64,000 nt of DNA. Origin: Acanthochromis polyacanthus (taxonomy: Eukaryota > Chordata > Actinopteri > Pomacentridae). Shown here piece by piece: positions 11,805 through 23,940 of the stretch (within the stretch, counting starts at the first letter, position 1; every line of letters begins with the position of its first letter). The notes below the pieces were generated by a model. The model did no database searches. It worked only from the letters and a program-made list of their open reading frames with translations, and had not been told where the DNA came from. Both the position numbers and the translations under genes were made by a program. The DNA lies in the NCBI RefSeq assembly GCF_021347895.1, contig NC_067123.1, positions 35,451,571 through 35,515,570 on the forward strand, read 5' to 3'.

Positions 11805-12405
11805 ACTGTTGCTCTGAACACGCCTCACTCCTCCTCTCTCTCTCTCTCTATCTGTCCATCTTTCATCCAGCGCTCCCTTAATTAATCTCTTATCCATTTC
11901 CCTTCCTCCTCTCTGCACCTCAATCTCCATTTCTCTCCTCCCCTTGCTTCTGGCCGATCCTTACATGGACTTTGATGTGTGGATGGGGTAGTACGTGTGT
12001 GTGTATGTGTGTGTGTGTGTGAATTCTAAGTCTCCAAAGCATAACAGACTCAATCGCTCGGGCTGACGGATGGATATCTGTTCATTAAACGTAGCAAAGA
12101 AATGCTTTTAAAAAATGGAACAATCTCAGACTGTGTCACTTAGGTTTTTGCTTATACATCTGACTGGTCTTTCACTATTACTTCACTAGGCTACAGTGCA
12201 AATATTTTGAACTGCAGATGCATACAACTTCCAAAAATCATTTACTACAGCCTGTTCAAAACCTGTACATCCACTGCATAATCCACTGACAACTTCATTT
12301 AAATATACACAACAGAACTAACTCACCTGACCATGTGAACACACAAAAAAAGGAAGCACAATCGGTCAAAGCTGCAGGCTCCAAGCCAACAGTTAAACCA
12401 GTGTA
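10464..12405. other. Intron with small CA and GA microsatellites
   Basis: Short (CA)n tracts lie near 11474-11490, 11540-11562 and 11768-11790, the last followed by (GA)n. A (GT)n patch is near 11996-12020. 11225-11400 is purine-rich and 11820-11945 pyrimidine-rich. No exon or transposon seen. Confidence 0.5.
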
Positions 12406-13940
12406 CACACACATCAGCCACAACATTAAAACCACTGACAGGTGAAGTGAATAACATTGTTTATTCGGTACAATGGCACCTGTCAAGGCATGGGATATAT
12501 TAGGCAGCAATTGGAGCGTTCTTGAAGTTGATGTGTTGGAAGCAGGAAAAAAATGGGCAAGCGTACGGATCTAAGTGACTTTGACAAGGGCTACATTGTG
12601 ATTGGCAAGATGACTGGGTCAGAGCATCTCCAAGACGTGACCCACGCTGACCCCTGTCCAACACAGAATCCAGAATACAATGGGCATGTGAGCATCAGAA
12701 CTGGGCCATGGAGTAATGCAAGAAGATGGCCTGATCTGATGACTCACATTTTCTTTTACATTATGTGGATGAGAGGATGCATGTGTGTTGTTTACTTGGA
12801 TAGGAGCTGACAGCAGGATGCACTAAGGGAAGAAGGAAAGCCAGTAGAGCTAGTGTGATGCTCTGGGAAATCTTGGTTCCTTACTTTACTTTACCTACCT
12901 AACTACTGCTGCAGACCACATCTGCCTGGCATTCCCTGTGGCTTCTCTACACTGCAAACATTGTTCAGGAATGTTTTGAGGAACATGACAAAGAGTCCAG
13001 GGTGCTGACTTGCTTCCAAATCGATCTGATCAAGCAACTATGGGATGTGCTTGAAAAAATTCTGTATCATGGAGGCCCTACTTCACTACTACCTCAACTT
13101 AATAGGAAATGCTGCTGGGTCAATATATAATAGAGGGACTTTTGACGTCCATGGGATATATTTTGTATACATTTTTACTAAAAGTAATGTTTTCATGTTC
13201 ATTATGATCATGTCTTTACAAATTCCATAATTATTTATTATGTAAATCACTTCTTTATTTAAAAAAATGACTGGATATCACTAAAATGCCAATGAACTAT
13301 GAGCTTATTCAAAAATTGTTTTGATTGTGTTCTTTTAATCAAGTTGAGATAATCATGACAGATATTTCTTTTTTGGCAATATATTAAATTTTATATGGAA
13401 AATAAAAAATTGTTTAACTTTCAACTAAGTTACCCATTACAAAAAAACTTCTCAAAGAAGTGTGTTAATTCCAGATCACATGACCTGCTCCACATGATGT
13501 CATTTCCTCCTGAAGAAAAGACTGGAAGACTCCAAGGCTTTCTGAGTTATTTAATATAAAGTAGTGTGTGAGTAAAGTGTGGATTTATCGCAATGTAAAA
13601 GGTTTACTACAGTATCTTTATAAATAACTTTCAATTTCAATTTTACTCAATTGTATATATAATATTTAGAAGAATCTTAATGTAAAAATGCCGTGTGCTG
13701 TTTGGTTATAGACATTCATGTTGATTTTAAAACAGCAAAAATGTCAACTATGATACTTGTCAATTATGTTAAAAAAAAGTCCCGTAATTATATTTTGACC
13801 CAGCTGACTTCTTGCTGCCTGATAACACAAGACACCTTCAGAGGTGTTGTGGCATCCAATCCTTGAACAGGTCATGCCTGTTTAAGTGAAACGTACAATA
13901 TTGAGCAAGTGGTTTTAATATTGTGGCAGATTAGTGCAGT
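12406..13940 (+). mobile_element. Degenerate Tc1-like transposon, interrupted by a MITE
   Basis: Inverted ends are ATCAGCCACAACATTAAAAC near 12412 and GTGGTTTTAATATTGTGGCA near 13909, the familiar fish Tc1-like terminus. Transposase fragments on the plus strand are: MGKRTDLSDFDKGYIVIGKM at 12553-12612 (N-terminus), a piece near 12695-12770 resembling QNWAMExCKKMAxSDDSHFL with two stops (first catalytic Asp region), and NIVQECFEEHDKES with a decayed LWDVLEK near 12958-13060. The copy cannot produce a working protein. MITE copy 2 is inserted near its 3' end, so the Tc1 copy is the older insertion. Confidence 0.85.
13116..13802. mobile_element. MITE-like DNA transposon, copy 2 (nested in the Tc1-like element)
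   Basis: 687 bp with an imperfect inverted terminal repeat of about 30 bp: TGGGTCAATATATAATAGAG at the left and its counterpart ending CCGTAATTATATTTTGACCCA at the right. Both ends are flanked by GC. Excising the element and one GC restores the Tc1 host sequence GCTGCTGACTTCTTG, which confirms the boundaries. No coding capacity. The termini do not match TA-, TTAA- or 8-bp-duplicating families that I recognise. A superfamily making 2-bp duplications such as ISL2EU is possible but not shown. Confidence 0.8.
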
Positions 13941-16900
13941 TCGGCTGATTTTTTTCCTTTACTTTGACATATGTGGCAGTCTTTCTGTCAGGTGTCAAGT
14001 GATGTTAGCATCATTTTCAGACAGGAGTGACACGTGTTCCAGGTCAAGGGACACACATTTAACCTGCTTTGGACCCACTCATAGCAAAGTGCATATCCAT
14101 TGACATCAGACAAAGGGCAAAAGTTGACCTGACCTAACCTGATAAAGATTTATCTGCAACACAGGTCACTCGGAATGAAGTAAAACATGCATCTTGTAAA
14201 AACACAGTAGTACTAACTCTGACAAGCACTCAAATGAGCTGTGCAGATCTGCAGATCACTCTGTCTTATTAATAGGAAACCATTTATAGTCTTCAATTTG
14301 CAAAAGCACCAAAAAAAGGAAATTGTATTGCCCCAAAGTGCTCACAACTGCAACAGAAAGCATAGATTCAGAAACAAATTGCGAAGACCCCCTCGATGAC
14401 TGCATCAATCCTGCACACACACGTTCACACACTCTCAGCAGAGTACCCCCCTCCGCCACACAATTTTATTAAAAGTCTATTAGTGGAGTCTGTCCTTGAA
14501 TAACTACACTGGATTACTGCACCACACAGGGTCTGGGAAGCACTGCGCTGTGTGTGCGCTTTTGTGGATGTGTGTAATCCTCAGTAGGAGAGCTATCTAC
14601 GCCTTTAGGGAGTCAAAGCAGAACACTGGGTAATACCACAAGTGCACACACACAAACACACGCATATAACTGGGAGCCGTCCAGTGCAACCACTATCTTT
14701 TGGCTGCTGAGCCTTTTGGGGATACAAACGTCTGTTAAAGTGCACAGCAAAAACTGCAGAGAGAGTGTTTTCTCGCTTCGCCGGGCGAGATTCTCTTAAC
14801 TGGTCTACAAATTGAAACACAACTGGACTGAATTCCTGCTTTCAAGCTCAATTAACTCTTCTTTTTTACTTAACAGTACACACACAAAACCCCAAACTGT
14901 AAATGTTACTGGTGACAGACACCCAACCCAGAAACTTTTCCGGCTGTGACTCGCTCAGCGTGACGCTAACTAGCCGTTTTCATCTGTGAACAGCAAATGT
15001 GAGAGCGCTACGCTAAATACCCAGGGACCAATGGTCTATAAAACTTTATTTTGAAGTGCATGTCACGGCCCAGAGGTGGGTGAGAGCAGTATAATAAAAA
15101 GTTGCTCAGTTCTTCTTAAGGAATCTATATGAACTTATTCGGCCGTCCACTTGTTTCGATCTAAATTTCTGGAGGTTAGCAGGTTAAAAGAAAGCACATT
15201 TTGTTATATCTGCTAACACAATAAGGCTGCGAATGTAAGACTATTATAATAAAATACCTGCAAAAACACTGCCAGTCCAGCTCTCAGCGGGCCTATAAAT
15301 GACGCTGAAATAAATCAGCACTGCAACACACACACACACAGCCCGACACATCTGCATCCAAAACGTCCATACACACCTGTGTTCTTTCATTACTTTCATA
15401 GCTTTTAGACGGTTAACTACATGCACTTGTGTTCTTGTGTGTTTTAAATTCTATCTTCTCATTAGTTTGTGAGGTTTTAGCAAAATAAGGAAACAGACGA
15501 CGCACACAGGCGCAGACTATATATCTCTTCTGCTATTTCAATAATCTGTGACCTGAGAGTTTATAAGACTCAATAGTCTGGCCTTTGGAATGACTGTCTG
15601 GATTTTAACTTTATGCACACACACACACATATGCACAGTCAGATACAGACAGAGCTCCCCTGCTATGGTCCTTAGAGCATATTCTGTCTGTGTGCGAATG
15701 TGTGCGGGGAGCATACCATGTGTGTGTGGTCACGTCTAAGAAAGCTCCTTTTAAAAATGGATCTCTCTCTGTGTCTTTCGCTCCCATCATCATTGGTGAT
15801 GTCACTTTAACCTTTTTTTTTGACGAGCAAATTGTGGTCAGCAGCTTCCTACTGTGTGTTTACGTGTGTGGGAACGCGCGTAAAATCTCATTTATGACTT
15901 CGAGAATAAATCACAGAACTGTCACTGGGGAGTACAGTTGCACACGTGCAGGAAGATGGAAAACACACACAGAAAAGACTGCAAGGAGTGTGTGTAATTA
16001 ATTATCGGCAACTGGGTGCCAGGAGACTGAAGCTGGCAATGAGACGGACGAAAACATTAAAGGGAACGCACATGTCAACATAAAAAAATCTTACATTTTT
16101 ACATGTATTTTACCAGGCAAGTGTCTCAGAAAGATTGAAAAATTCAAAACTCTTCCAACAGGAATTTATCAAATCAACAACTACTAGTACACCTCACTAA
16201 ATTGTTTTAAAATAACTTCATTAAATCTTCATTTATTTCCTTCCTGCACGTAAACTTTGCACCACACACGCACAACACAAATCACACACTCCTTTCACTG
16301 TAGAAATAAACCGCTGTGTTTTTCTGGCGAAACGGGTTGAAATCCTTCACAGTAAAAGAAAGATGCTTTACACCAAGATAAAAGTATTAAATCGGAGCCT
16401 TAATACCAAAGGAAACACACTGACAGGAAAAGGAGATACAGAATACACACGAACAAAACAAAACAAAAAAAATCACATCAAAAACAGTGTTTGATAAATA
16501 ATTGAAGGACATCCTCCAAATCCTCGAAATGTGGTGTTAAAGAGTTGTCTGTTTTGAAAGGCCTTTATAAGACAAAGCAGCAGAGAGAAAGAGGTCCGTG
16601 GTGATGGCACGTCGAAACCACAACCCTGAGAAATATGAATACTACATAAAGAACAACCCACAACATTACACTGCACGACTGAGCTGAGAATCGCCAACAA
16701 TTATCCATTTAAGCCGAAAAACCTATCCCACTTGGTGTGATGAATACGCTCATTTGAAGGACACAAACCTCCTGATATATATCTAAATCCCCTGAAACGT
16801 TTTAGAGGGTAACGTGATATTTCTTAAGAGTTTGAAAAACAGGCGCTCCAACTTTCTCCGCCTGTGGTTCGCAGACAGAACGCTGGACTCATACTCGTAT

Positions 16901-19099
16901 TGATTTACAGTGAGACTATCAGAGACTGTTTAATTTCGCACAGCGAGGACACGCACGTCTAACAAACGCCAAATGCACAAGTGAGTCGAAAAGCCCAGAA
17001 ACTGTTTGGCGCCACACACTGAGCAGACACTGTTCCAAAGCTGCACTCAAAAGCTGTATTTTATGCCTGCGGTGTGGGCTTTTCCTACCTTCAAATGCTG
17101 GATTTTACAAATAATCTGCAGCTGAAGAAACTGACTTATGTCGTTTTTTTGGTGGGGAATTAGTAATTCTGAATATAAGGGTGTTTCCTTTAATCCTAAC
17201 AACTCTGCAGTAACTCTTCCTGTGTGTGCACGTGTGGCAAAGAGTTCCAAATTTACATGGCTGCTGCAGAAATCCAGCTTTGTTAACCAGGTTTCTTTCA
17301 CCCTCCTTTCTCTGGTCACCTTAACAAGGCTTGTAAGTAATCAGGCTCTCACAGAAAGCAGACGAATGAATGAAACGCACTCTCTCTTCTCAGTTTGCTG
17401 CAGAGCGGCAGATGCCTCAAACAGAAGGACTGAGTCAAAAGAGAAGATGAAAGCCCAAGACAAGGCGGTGGAGAAACGACCAGTCTTCTCACACTTGACG
17501 AAGAAAGAAAAGAGCACTGCATGAAGAATTATAAAGAGACTATCACACCTGAGCACTGCCTTCACTCCCCTTTTCTCTCTTGCTGCTCTTCACCCTTTTT
17601 CTTTTATTCGCTCCCCACTACCATTTCTCCTGCAAGTGTGAAAGTGTGGGAGGAGGTAGAGGTGTGTGCATGTCGCGGAGACCCGACAACTTCCTCTAAA
17701 CTTCCTGTGATCAGAGCTCAGGGGTTGATGGGGGGCAACCAGGAAATTACACGCACACACTCGAACTGGGTCACATTAGGTTTTAAATGGAAGAAGACAA
17801 GGCAACAAATAAAGGTGACTTTCAATGCAAGTCAGTAAAATGCTGGTTAACTAAATAATTATGTAAAATATTTGAGATGACAGCACATAAAAGCACCCAC
17901 AATATAAGTTACTGTCATTTCTACATAAGAGAAACCATCCAAGACATCCATAAAGTTAAAGAACAGACACAGACACGTACAAAGCGCTAAAAAAAGAGGA
18001 AGCAGATGGTGGCTTAGTCCAATATTTCACAATTAGAGCTGAGATTCATTCACTTCCTTACAATTACAGTACATGCATGCGTATTTGTGCGAGTTCTTCA
18101 GTACACAAGAGAAAGACAAAGAGAACATGAGTGCGCTCGTTCCTCCCTTTCAGCATTAACTTGCATGTTTTCTCCCACACTTATTTATGGGAGCAGATGT
18201 GCTCAGACTCAGACACACACACACACACACACACACACTCATGTGAAGGACACTGGGACAGTTTAGAAAAGCCTTAGGGCTCAGTCTGAGCTTTCATTTC
18301 CTCTATCCTGCATAACAACTGACAGCTACACACACATACATACAGGCTCACAGATATACACAAACAGACAGACAGAGAGCGAGTGCATCTTTGTGAGACT
18401 TTTGGCCTGCCCAGAGGGACAGAAAGAGGTAGACGACTAATAAAATAAGCTCAGAATCCCCTCTATGTATTAAAACAATCAAGAACCTTTTCCAACAAAA
18501 CAGAGTATACAATAATCTTTAACCCTAGGATGAAAATTAGCTTAAAAAAAAAAAAAAACATAATCAAAAAGGAACTATTTCACAAAACAAACAGGGTTGA
18601 ACAATTACAGCTGAAGCAATAATGCAAGCAATGACATGATAATCATGCTTAGAGGCCACAAAAAGGCAACAATTTGCTGTTTTCCTGTGTGTACCTCTGA
18701 ATCCATTTACAGACATTTGGGCTAAAAGGCACAACCTGAAGACTGAACTCTCTGAATACTGCACAGGGCTCTAATTCTTTCTAGGCATCACGTGTTAACA
18801 AACTGGACACCTCATGAAACTCCCAAAGAAAATCTTCAGCTCTTTCTCACAGCAGTGATAAATTATTTCCCTAATTAAAGCTGCTACTTTGTCACCCGCA
18901 GGTACAGCGATAGGAAAGGTTTGCCTGGGTTAAAAAAAAAAAGAAAGAAAAAGTAAATGAGCTTTTTCTCACTCCTTCTCATCTTTACTTTCCTCACACA
19001 CACACGCACAGTTATGTATTAATCACTTCAGGAGCCTAAGTTGCATTGGCTTATATTAATTACCTGCAGACTGGCCCAAACTTAACATAAATGGCACAT
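13941..19099. other. Intron, no gene recognised
   Basis: Scattered short CA repeats (near 14645, 15327, 15617, 18213-18238). Nothing with a convincing exon structure; frames near 15690-16001 and 17138-17524 lack codon-like conservation. 16840-17040 is somewhat richer in CpG than its surroundings. A poly-A tract lies at 18544-18558. Confidence 0.45.
18213..18238. repeat. (CA)n microsatellite
   Basis: About 13 CA units, uninterrupted. Confidence 0.9.
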
Positions 19100-19282
19100 G
19101 ATCTGCCCTCTGTGAGGGTTTTCTACCTTAACAGTTCTCAAATTCACTCTTTTACGTCCGTAGAGCTGCCAATGGGAGTAAGTTGAACCAAAGATACTTC
19201 AGCACGCACAGATGCCAAGTATCGAACTGACAAACTTGCGATTAGTGGACAACCCGCTTCACCACCTGAGCCACAGCCTCCC
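19100..19282 (-). mobile_element. tRNA-derived SINE fragment (AFC/V-type fish SINE head)
   Basis: In minus-strand sense the head reads GGCTGTGGCTCAGGTGGTGA, then GAAGCGGGTTGTCCACTAATCG, and then CAGTTCGATACTTGG. These are a tRNA-like A box (TGGCTCAGGTGG) and B box (GTTCGAT) with the linker typical of percomorph SINEs. Downstream, ATTGGCAGCTCTACGG matches the body of that family, with a deletion in between. The 3' boundary is approximate. Confidence 0.7.
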
Positions 19283-19533
19283 GGTACAAACTACATCTTA
19301 CCTTAACCTTAAAACAAGTCTGCATTCTAAACTTTAATGATTTCCATTACAGGAGGCTCACTTTTCGTCCCCAAGAGACGATGTTTGTCCCCACAACATG
19401 AGCAAGCACACACACACTCACACACACTCAGACAGACACACACACTCAGACAAACGTGCAGACTGTGAGCTTTCCTGTGCTAGGGGAAGTTGCAGGTCGT
19501 TGCGACATCAGGGTTTGAGATAACAGCTCCTTA

Positions 19534-19534
<1 letters not shown>

Positions 19535-19577
<43 letters not shown>
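19535..19577. repeat. (CA)n microsatellite
   Basis: About 21 CA units. Confidence 0.95.
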
Positions 19578-19579
<2 letters not shown>

Positions 19580-20439
19580 TGGACTCAGCTAAACTGCTTG
19601 GCTTAGATATACCATAATTGGGCTTTTACAAATAAATCTGTATTTGCACATCACCCTGTCAGAGTATTTCACGCAGTTATTTTCATTATAGAGAAGTTAT
19701 TACAGGTGCTGCACATGAAGTGGACATTTTAATGAAATCTCCAATACAGGAAATTTGCGGTTGACTAAAAGCTTGAATTGCATGTAAATAAAATAAAATG
19801 CAATGCAATCGTGTGGCAACCTACATCAACAAAACATTACGAAGAGATGCTGAGCGAACTCATCACACTTCGAATCATGAATTTAAATCATGGCTTTTCT
19901 CAAAGCATAGAGAAGAAGCAGCGACTTCCATCCACAAACGTGTCTAACATCACCACACATCACCACAAAGAGCGTCATCTTCATCTGTAGGAAACGAAAT
20001 GGCTTGATAATATTGGATAATATGTTTAAAAATCTTAAAAAAAAAATAAACTCTTGATTGTTGTTTTCCTCACCTTAACTGCCCAGGAAGCTACTGCAAA
20101 GCTCTTTCGCTTCAAACTGGAAATCATTTTCCCATAGCAGTCCACGTTACATGTCGACTAACACATTTTCAAAGGCGATTTTGATGATGTAAGATGATGC
20201 AATGGAGCGCACATAAAAATAAGTGTCTGTGTAGAAATGTACCGTGTTGAAACTGTTGTTTGGCATATAAACTACACTTGAAACATGTCAGGTTAACCTA
20301 AAACGACTTGGTAGCTGCAGGCTTTACATCAAACTGCACAGCCAAAACACACCAAAGAGGTGACCACATCACACATTGACCTGGTTTGATCTAATTTTCA
20401 TTCTCGACATGACAAACTGAAATCGATCACCTGTGATTA
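19578..20439. other. Intron, nothing recognised
   Basis: AT-rich. The frame at 19778-19990 has no supporting splice sites or recognisable residues. Confidence 0.45.
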
Positions 20440-20720
20440 TCAGTCTCGGGGTGCTCTGGATGATTTTATAGAGGAGCGGGGAGCAGGGGCTTTTCAAGCG
20501 GGATCAAAGTGGCGATTATTCAGGGAGGGCCGTCTCGACACGGGTCCTCTGACTGAAATATCGACGGAACAGTATCGACCATTAATCGTGTATTGTGCAG
20601 CGGGCGCCCCTTCGTCCCGCCTGCGATGCACTTTGGATAATAAGTTGAAAAAGAGCGAGCGGCGCCGTGTAAACAGAGCAACCTGTAAACACCTGCTGTG
20701 GGAAATTCAGTTGAACTTCA
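20440..20720. promoter_or_regulatory. CpG-rich intronic block, candidate regulatory element
   Basis: Within AT-rich intron this stretch is rich in G+C and CpG, with segments such as GCAGCGGGCGCCCCTTCGTC and AGCGAGCGGCGCCGTGTAAAC, TATCGAC twice, and possible homeodomain/HNF-like sites (GATTATT, ATTAATCG). No low-complexity repeat or open frame explains it. I infer a possible enhancer or CpG-island-like element; conservation could not be tested. Confidence 0.35.
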
Positions 20721-22848
20721 GTCAGGATTTGATCATATTCTGACCTGAGGGCAGTCACAACATTATACCTGCTTCATCTGAAGCATGCTACATGTTGATC
20801 ATGTAGAAATACTGTGCACAAATACAGATCTCTGACATTTCTGACAACTGACTGAGGCATCCTGCAACACTGAACCCTCTAAAGTTAACATTCAATATTG
20901 CTGTAGTATGTGTGTACAGGTTTTGCCATGTAAATACAAGTAATTACACTAAAAGAAAGCATTCTAATTTTGTATCTTGCTATGACAATGTGAATACATA
21001 CAGTATTTGTACTTGTACTGTTTTCTTTTTTTCCAGAACAATTCCAAGTTTAAAAGAAAAAAAGAAATTCCGAACCAGAGCTAGCTTATACAGTGTAATT
21101 CCAAAACAGAGAGACAACGTGGGTGATTTTGTTGTCTTAAAGTGTATGAAAACAAATGTTTATCTCTTTGAAACGGTTGTTTTTTATCGACAGAATCAGT
21201 GCTTGCTATACTCACATTTCTTTTGTATGTTTCAAATACAAAAGCTTCATGGAGGTCAAAGAGTGGATCTTAATTACTCTACCTGTCATGTGGAGTAATT
21301 AAGATCTTGAATATAAAAGACAGTAGGATGTGATTTCTTTCTGTGCAGAGAAAAACACTCATTTTGTCACCGACAAGACACAGCAATCTTTGCGCATGAT
21401 TTCCAAAAACCCTGCCAGAAATCTTGATCTGTCTCCTGTTTTCTGTGGGTCTAATATCCAATATGTGTTGGAAAGTTTCTGGGTTGAGCCCGCCAGGCCT
21501 CAAAACGAATGACGTGGTCGCGTTTGATAAAGAAGCAGCTCAACACGCCCTATCTTACCTGTTCTGTCAGAACTTATCTTTAAAGTGTGTGGCACAGATG
21601 AGTCGTGCCTTCTCAACCCGATCAGGACGCCTTAAATAGGTCAGAGATTTACAAGAGATTCAGGTGTGGATCAGTAATAAGAGCAAAGGCATGTAAAATG
21701 TTTAGTTCTCACACCCATCTTAACTGCTGGTACACCCTTAAAAATCCACATACATACACACAAATACAAGCATGGGCGCGCATCAACATAGAGTTCAGTG
21801 CTTCAAACCTATCTAGCTGATACTACACCCTAAATCCTTTCATCTCTTATTTTATACCCAGCCCCTCCCTCTGTCTTTCCCGTCTTTTCATCTCTTTTTA
21901 TTCTTCTCTCTAATCTCTCTCTGATCTGTGCCGCTGATGAATGACACAAAAAAACAGACATACCCTCAGTGTGCTGCTGAGAATTTTTTTCCATGTTCAA
22001 TTTTGAGTGCAATTGACAGCTGAAAGTGTCTTCCGCATGTTAGAAAACGTTCCACAGGCCTGGGGCCAAAAACCAGCGGAGCACTGTAAAATGTCAAATA
22101 CACATGGGTATCAATGGGGGAAAAAACCTGCCAGAGGTACAACTGACTGTTACCCTGCATCTGCCTCTCAGCGATCCCCCTCGCCTTCAGTGCTTACCTG
22201 TTGTCTCTGTGTTTCATATCTGTACTTGCGCCATTGCATCGCAGTTATGCATGAGTCAAACAACAACAAACCGCAACTCTGGCAACCGTTCAAAAACTCC
22301 GAGGCATGCGAAAACCAGAAACGCTGCGAAGGCTTGGCAATTTGGAATTGTTTATCCTCTGGGGTTGATTTACACAAAACATATCAAGGCTATTTGGCAG
22401 CTGATCTGAAGGTCTCCGACATCAGACCCCTGCACCTTCTAAGTCTTATCGAGTCATCTTTTGTCCAACGACCCAACTGCGAGACGGCGAGATAGACCTC
22501 TGTGAGCCATATTTTGGAACTGCAGCTGCTATCTGTCTGAGTGCCAATTAAAATTGACAATAAATGTTATTTGACTTAAGAGAGAGACAGGGGAGACTGA
22601 TACAGAGAGAGACAAAGGGAGGGAGATTTAGAGAGGCGGCCCGAAAAGGAAGAGACGGGGAGACAGAAAGAGGACGAGATGTGAATTCATTGCCTTAAAA
22701 GCAGCTCTGAGTCAAACAGTTTGATAAGAATCAGACTGCACACACACACTCATGCATGCACGCACCCACACACACATCTCTAAACCTTTACTTTGAACCT
22801 CTTTGGACAGATAAGCAGATAAGAAGTGTTCAATTACTGTTCAATTAT

Positions 22849-22849
<1 letters not shown>
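20721..22849. other. Intron with one perfect hairpin
   Basis: Contains the inverted repeat at 21266-21306 (listed separately) and an open frame of 162 codons at 22007-22495 that I do not accept as a gene. 22580-22680 is purine-rich. No transposon ends recognised. Confidence 0.45.
21266..21306. repeat. 14-bp perfect inverted repeat with 13-nt loop
   Basis: GATCTTAATTACTC at 21266-21279 pairs exactly with GAGTAATTAAGATC at 21293-21306. No T-run terminator or flanking duplication was noted. Confidence 0.85.

Positions 22850-22918
<69 letters not shown>
22850..22918. repeat. (GT)n microsatellite, about 34 units
   Basis: Uninterrupted GT tract followed by GAGAAAGAGAG. Confidence 0.97.
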
Positions 22919-22920
<2 letters not shown>

Positions 22921-23688
22921 AAAGAGAGCAAGAAAAAGAAAGTCAGCGTGAGAGAGGAGCAAGGATGAGATTCTTTCCACCTATGTGTCATTTCCTCCCT
23001 CTTTCTCCCTCTATGTATGTGAATGCATCACCCCTTTCTATTCTCTCACCATAATAACAAGGCTTTTCTATCACTCCCTCTCCAAGCAGACTTGCTCCAT
23101 CATCCTGCCATTCATGGTACATCTCCCTGAAGCAATAAGTTCAACTATCCTCGACAAAAGAAAATAGATTAATGCCGTCAAACAGAGTGAAATACAAATA
23201 CGTTGTTGATTTGTAGCCACGGGGGACTGCAAGGAGCAGGAGTCTGTGACAGTCAGCTGATCCTTTTAGTAAAATGGCTAAAAGAAAGGTCTGGAGATCA
23301 GGACGAGCTGCAGAAAGGTGTTTGCAGGTCCTGACTGACCTACTTCAGGTCAGGTTTGAAACTGTAGAACAAATTTTTCCAGCCACAGTGACTCAGAGGA
23401 CAGAAGAGATAACGGGCGATTTTGCTCAAAATGACCTAATTTGCTTTATCAGTCATCAGAACACTCATTGTGTTACCCTTTGGTTTCTTTTCATCATTTT
23501 CTTGCATCTGATTTTCTGAAAAATGTGAGGAAACTGCTCTGACAGTCCAACAGCTGTCGGAAAAGTGTGAATCCCTTTCTCGTTTTCTGTTCTTCCCTAA
23601 AATAGAACGTAGAGCCTCTGGTCCCAAATGGGTTTTTTACCACTTTGGATATTTATCAAGACTTTATCAAGATAGGGCCGTGTTCATG
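22919..23688. other. Intron, nothing recognised
   Basis: A pyrimidine-rich patch at 22976-23060. No exon or mobile element called. Confidence 0.45.
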
Positions 23689-23940
23689 CATACAACCCCA
23701 GGGTGGCAGAGTGACTCAAAAGTAAAGCATTCGACAAACCAGAAGGCCGACTTATCTCCCCAGTGACTGTGAAAATCCAAGCTGCTCTAGTGTCCTTGAG
23801 CAAGACACTGAATCCCCAGCAGTCCCAGGGGTGCTGTTGGGTGGCAGAGGCTGCAATCTAGGTAGTCGGAGCGGGGGGGCGGGCGATGAAAAGACAAATT
23901 TCACTATTGAAGATCAGTGGAGTATCACAAGAAAAAAAAA
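23689..23940 (+). mobile_element. tRNA-derived SINE, nearly full length, decayed
   Basis: The head has a weak tRNA-like region (GGTGGCAGAGTGACTC ... ATTCGACAAACC). The body contains GTGTCCTTGAGCAAGACACT, a signature of a widespread fish SINE family. The 3' part GAAAAGACAAATTTCACT and GGAGTATCAC resembles the usual tail (ACAAATTTCCC...ATAAAGTATC), ending in an A-rich stretch near 23930-23940. Confidence 0.75.

Noticed and set aside
22007..22495. 162-codon plus-strand open frame
   Set aside because: No recognisable domain, no splice or promoter context, and overlapping open frames in other phases; likely chance.
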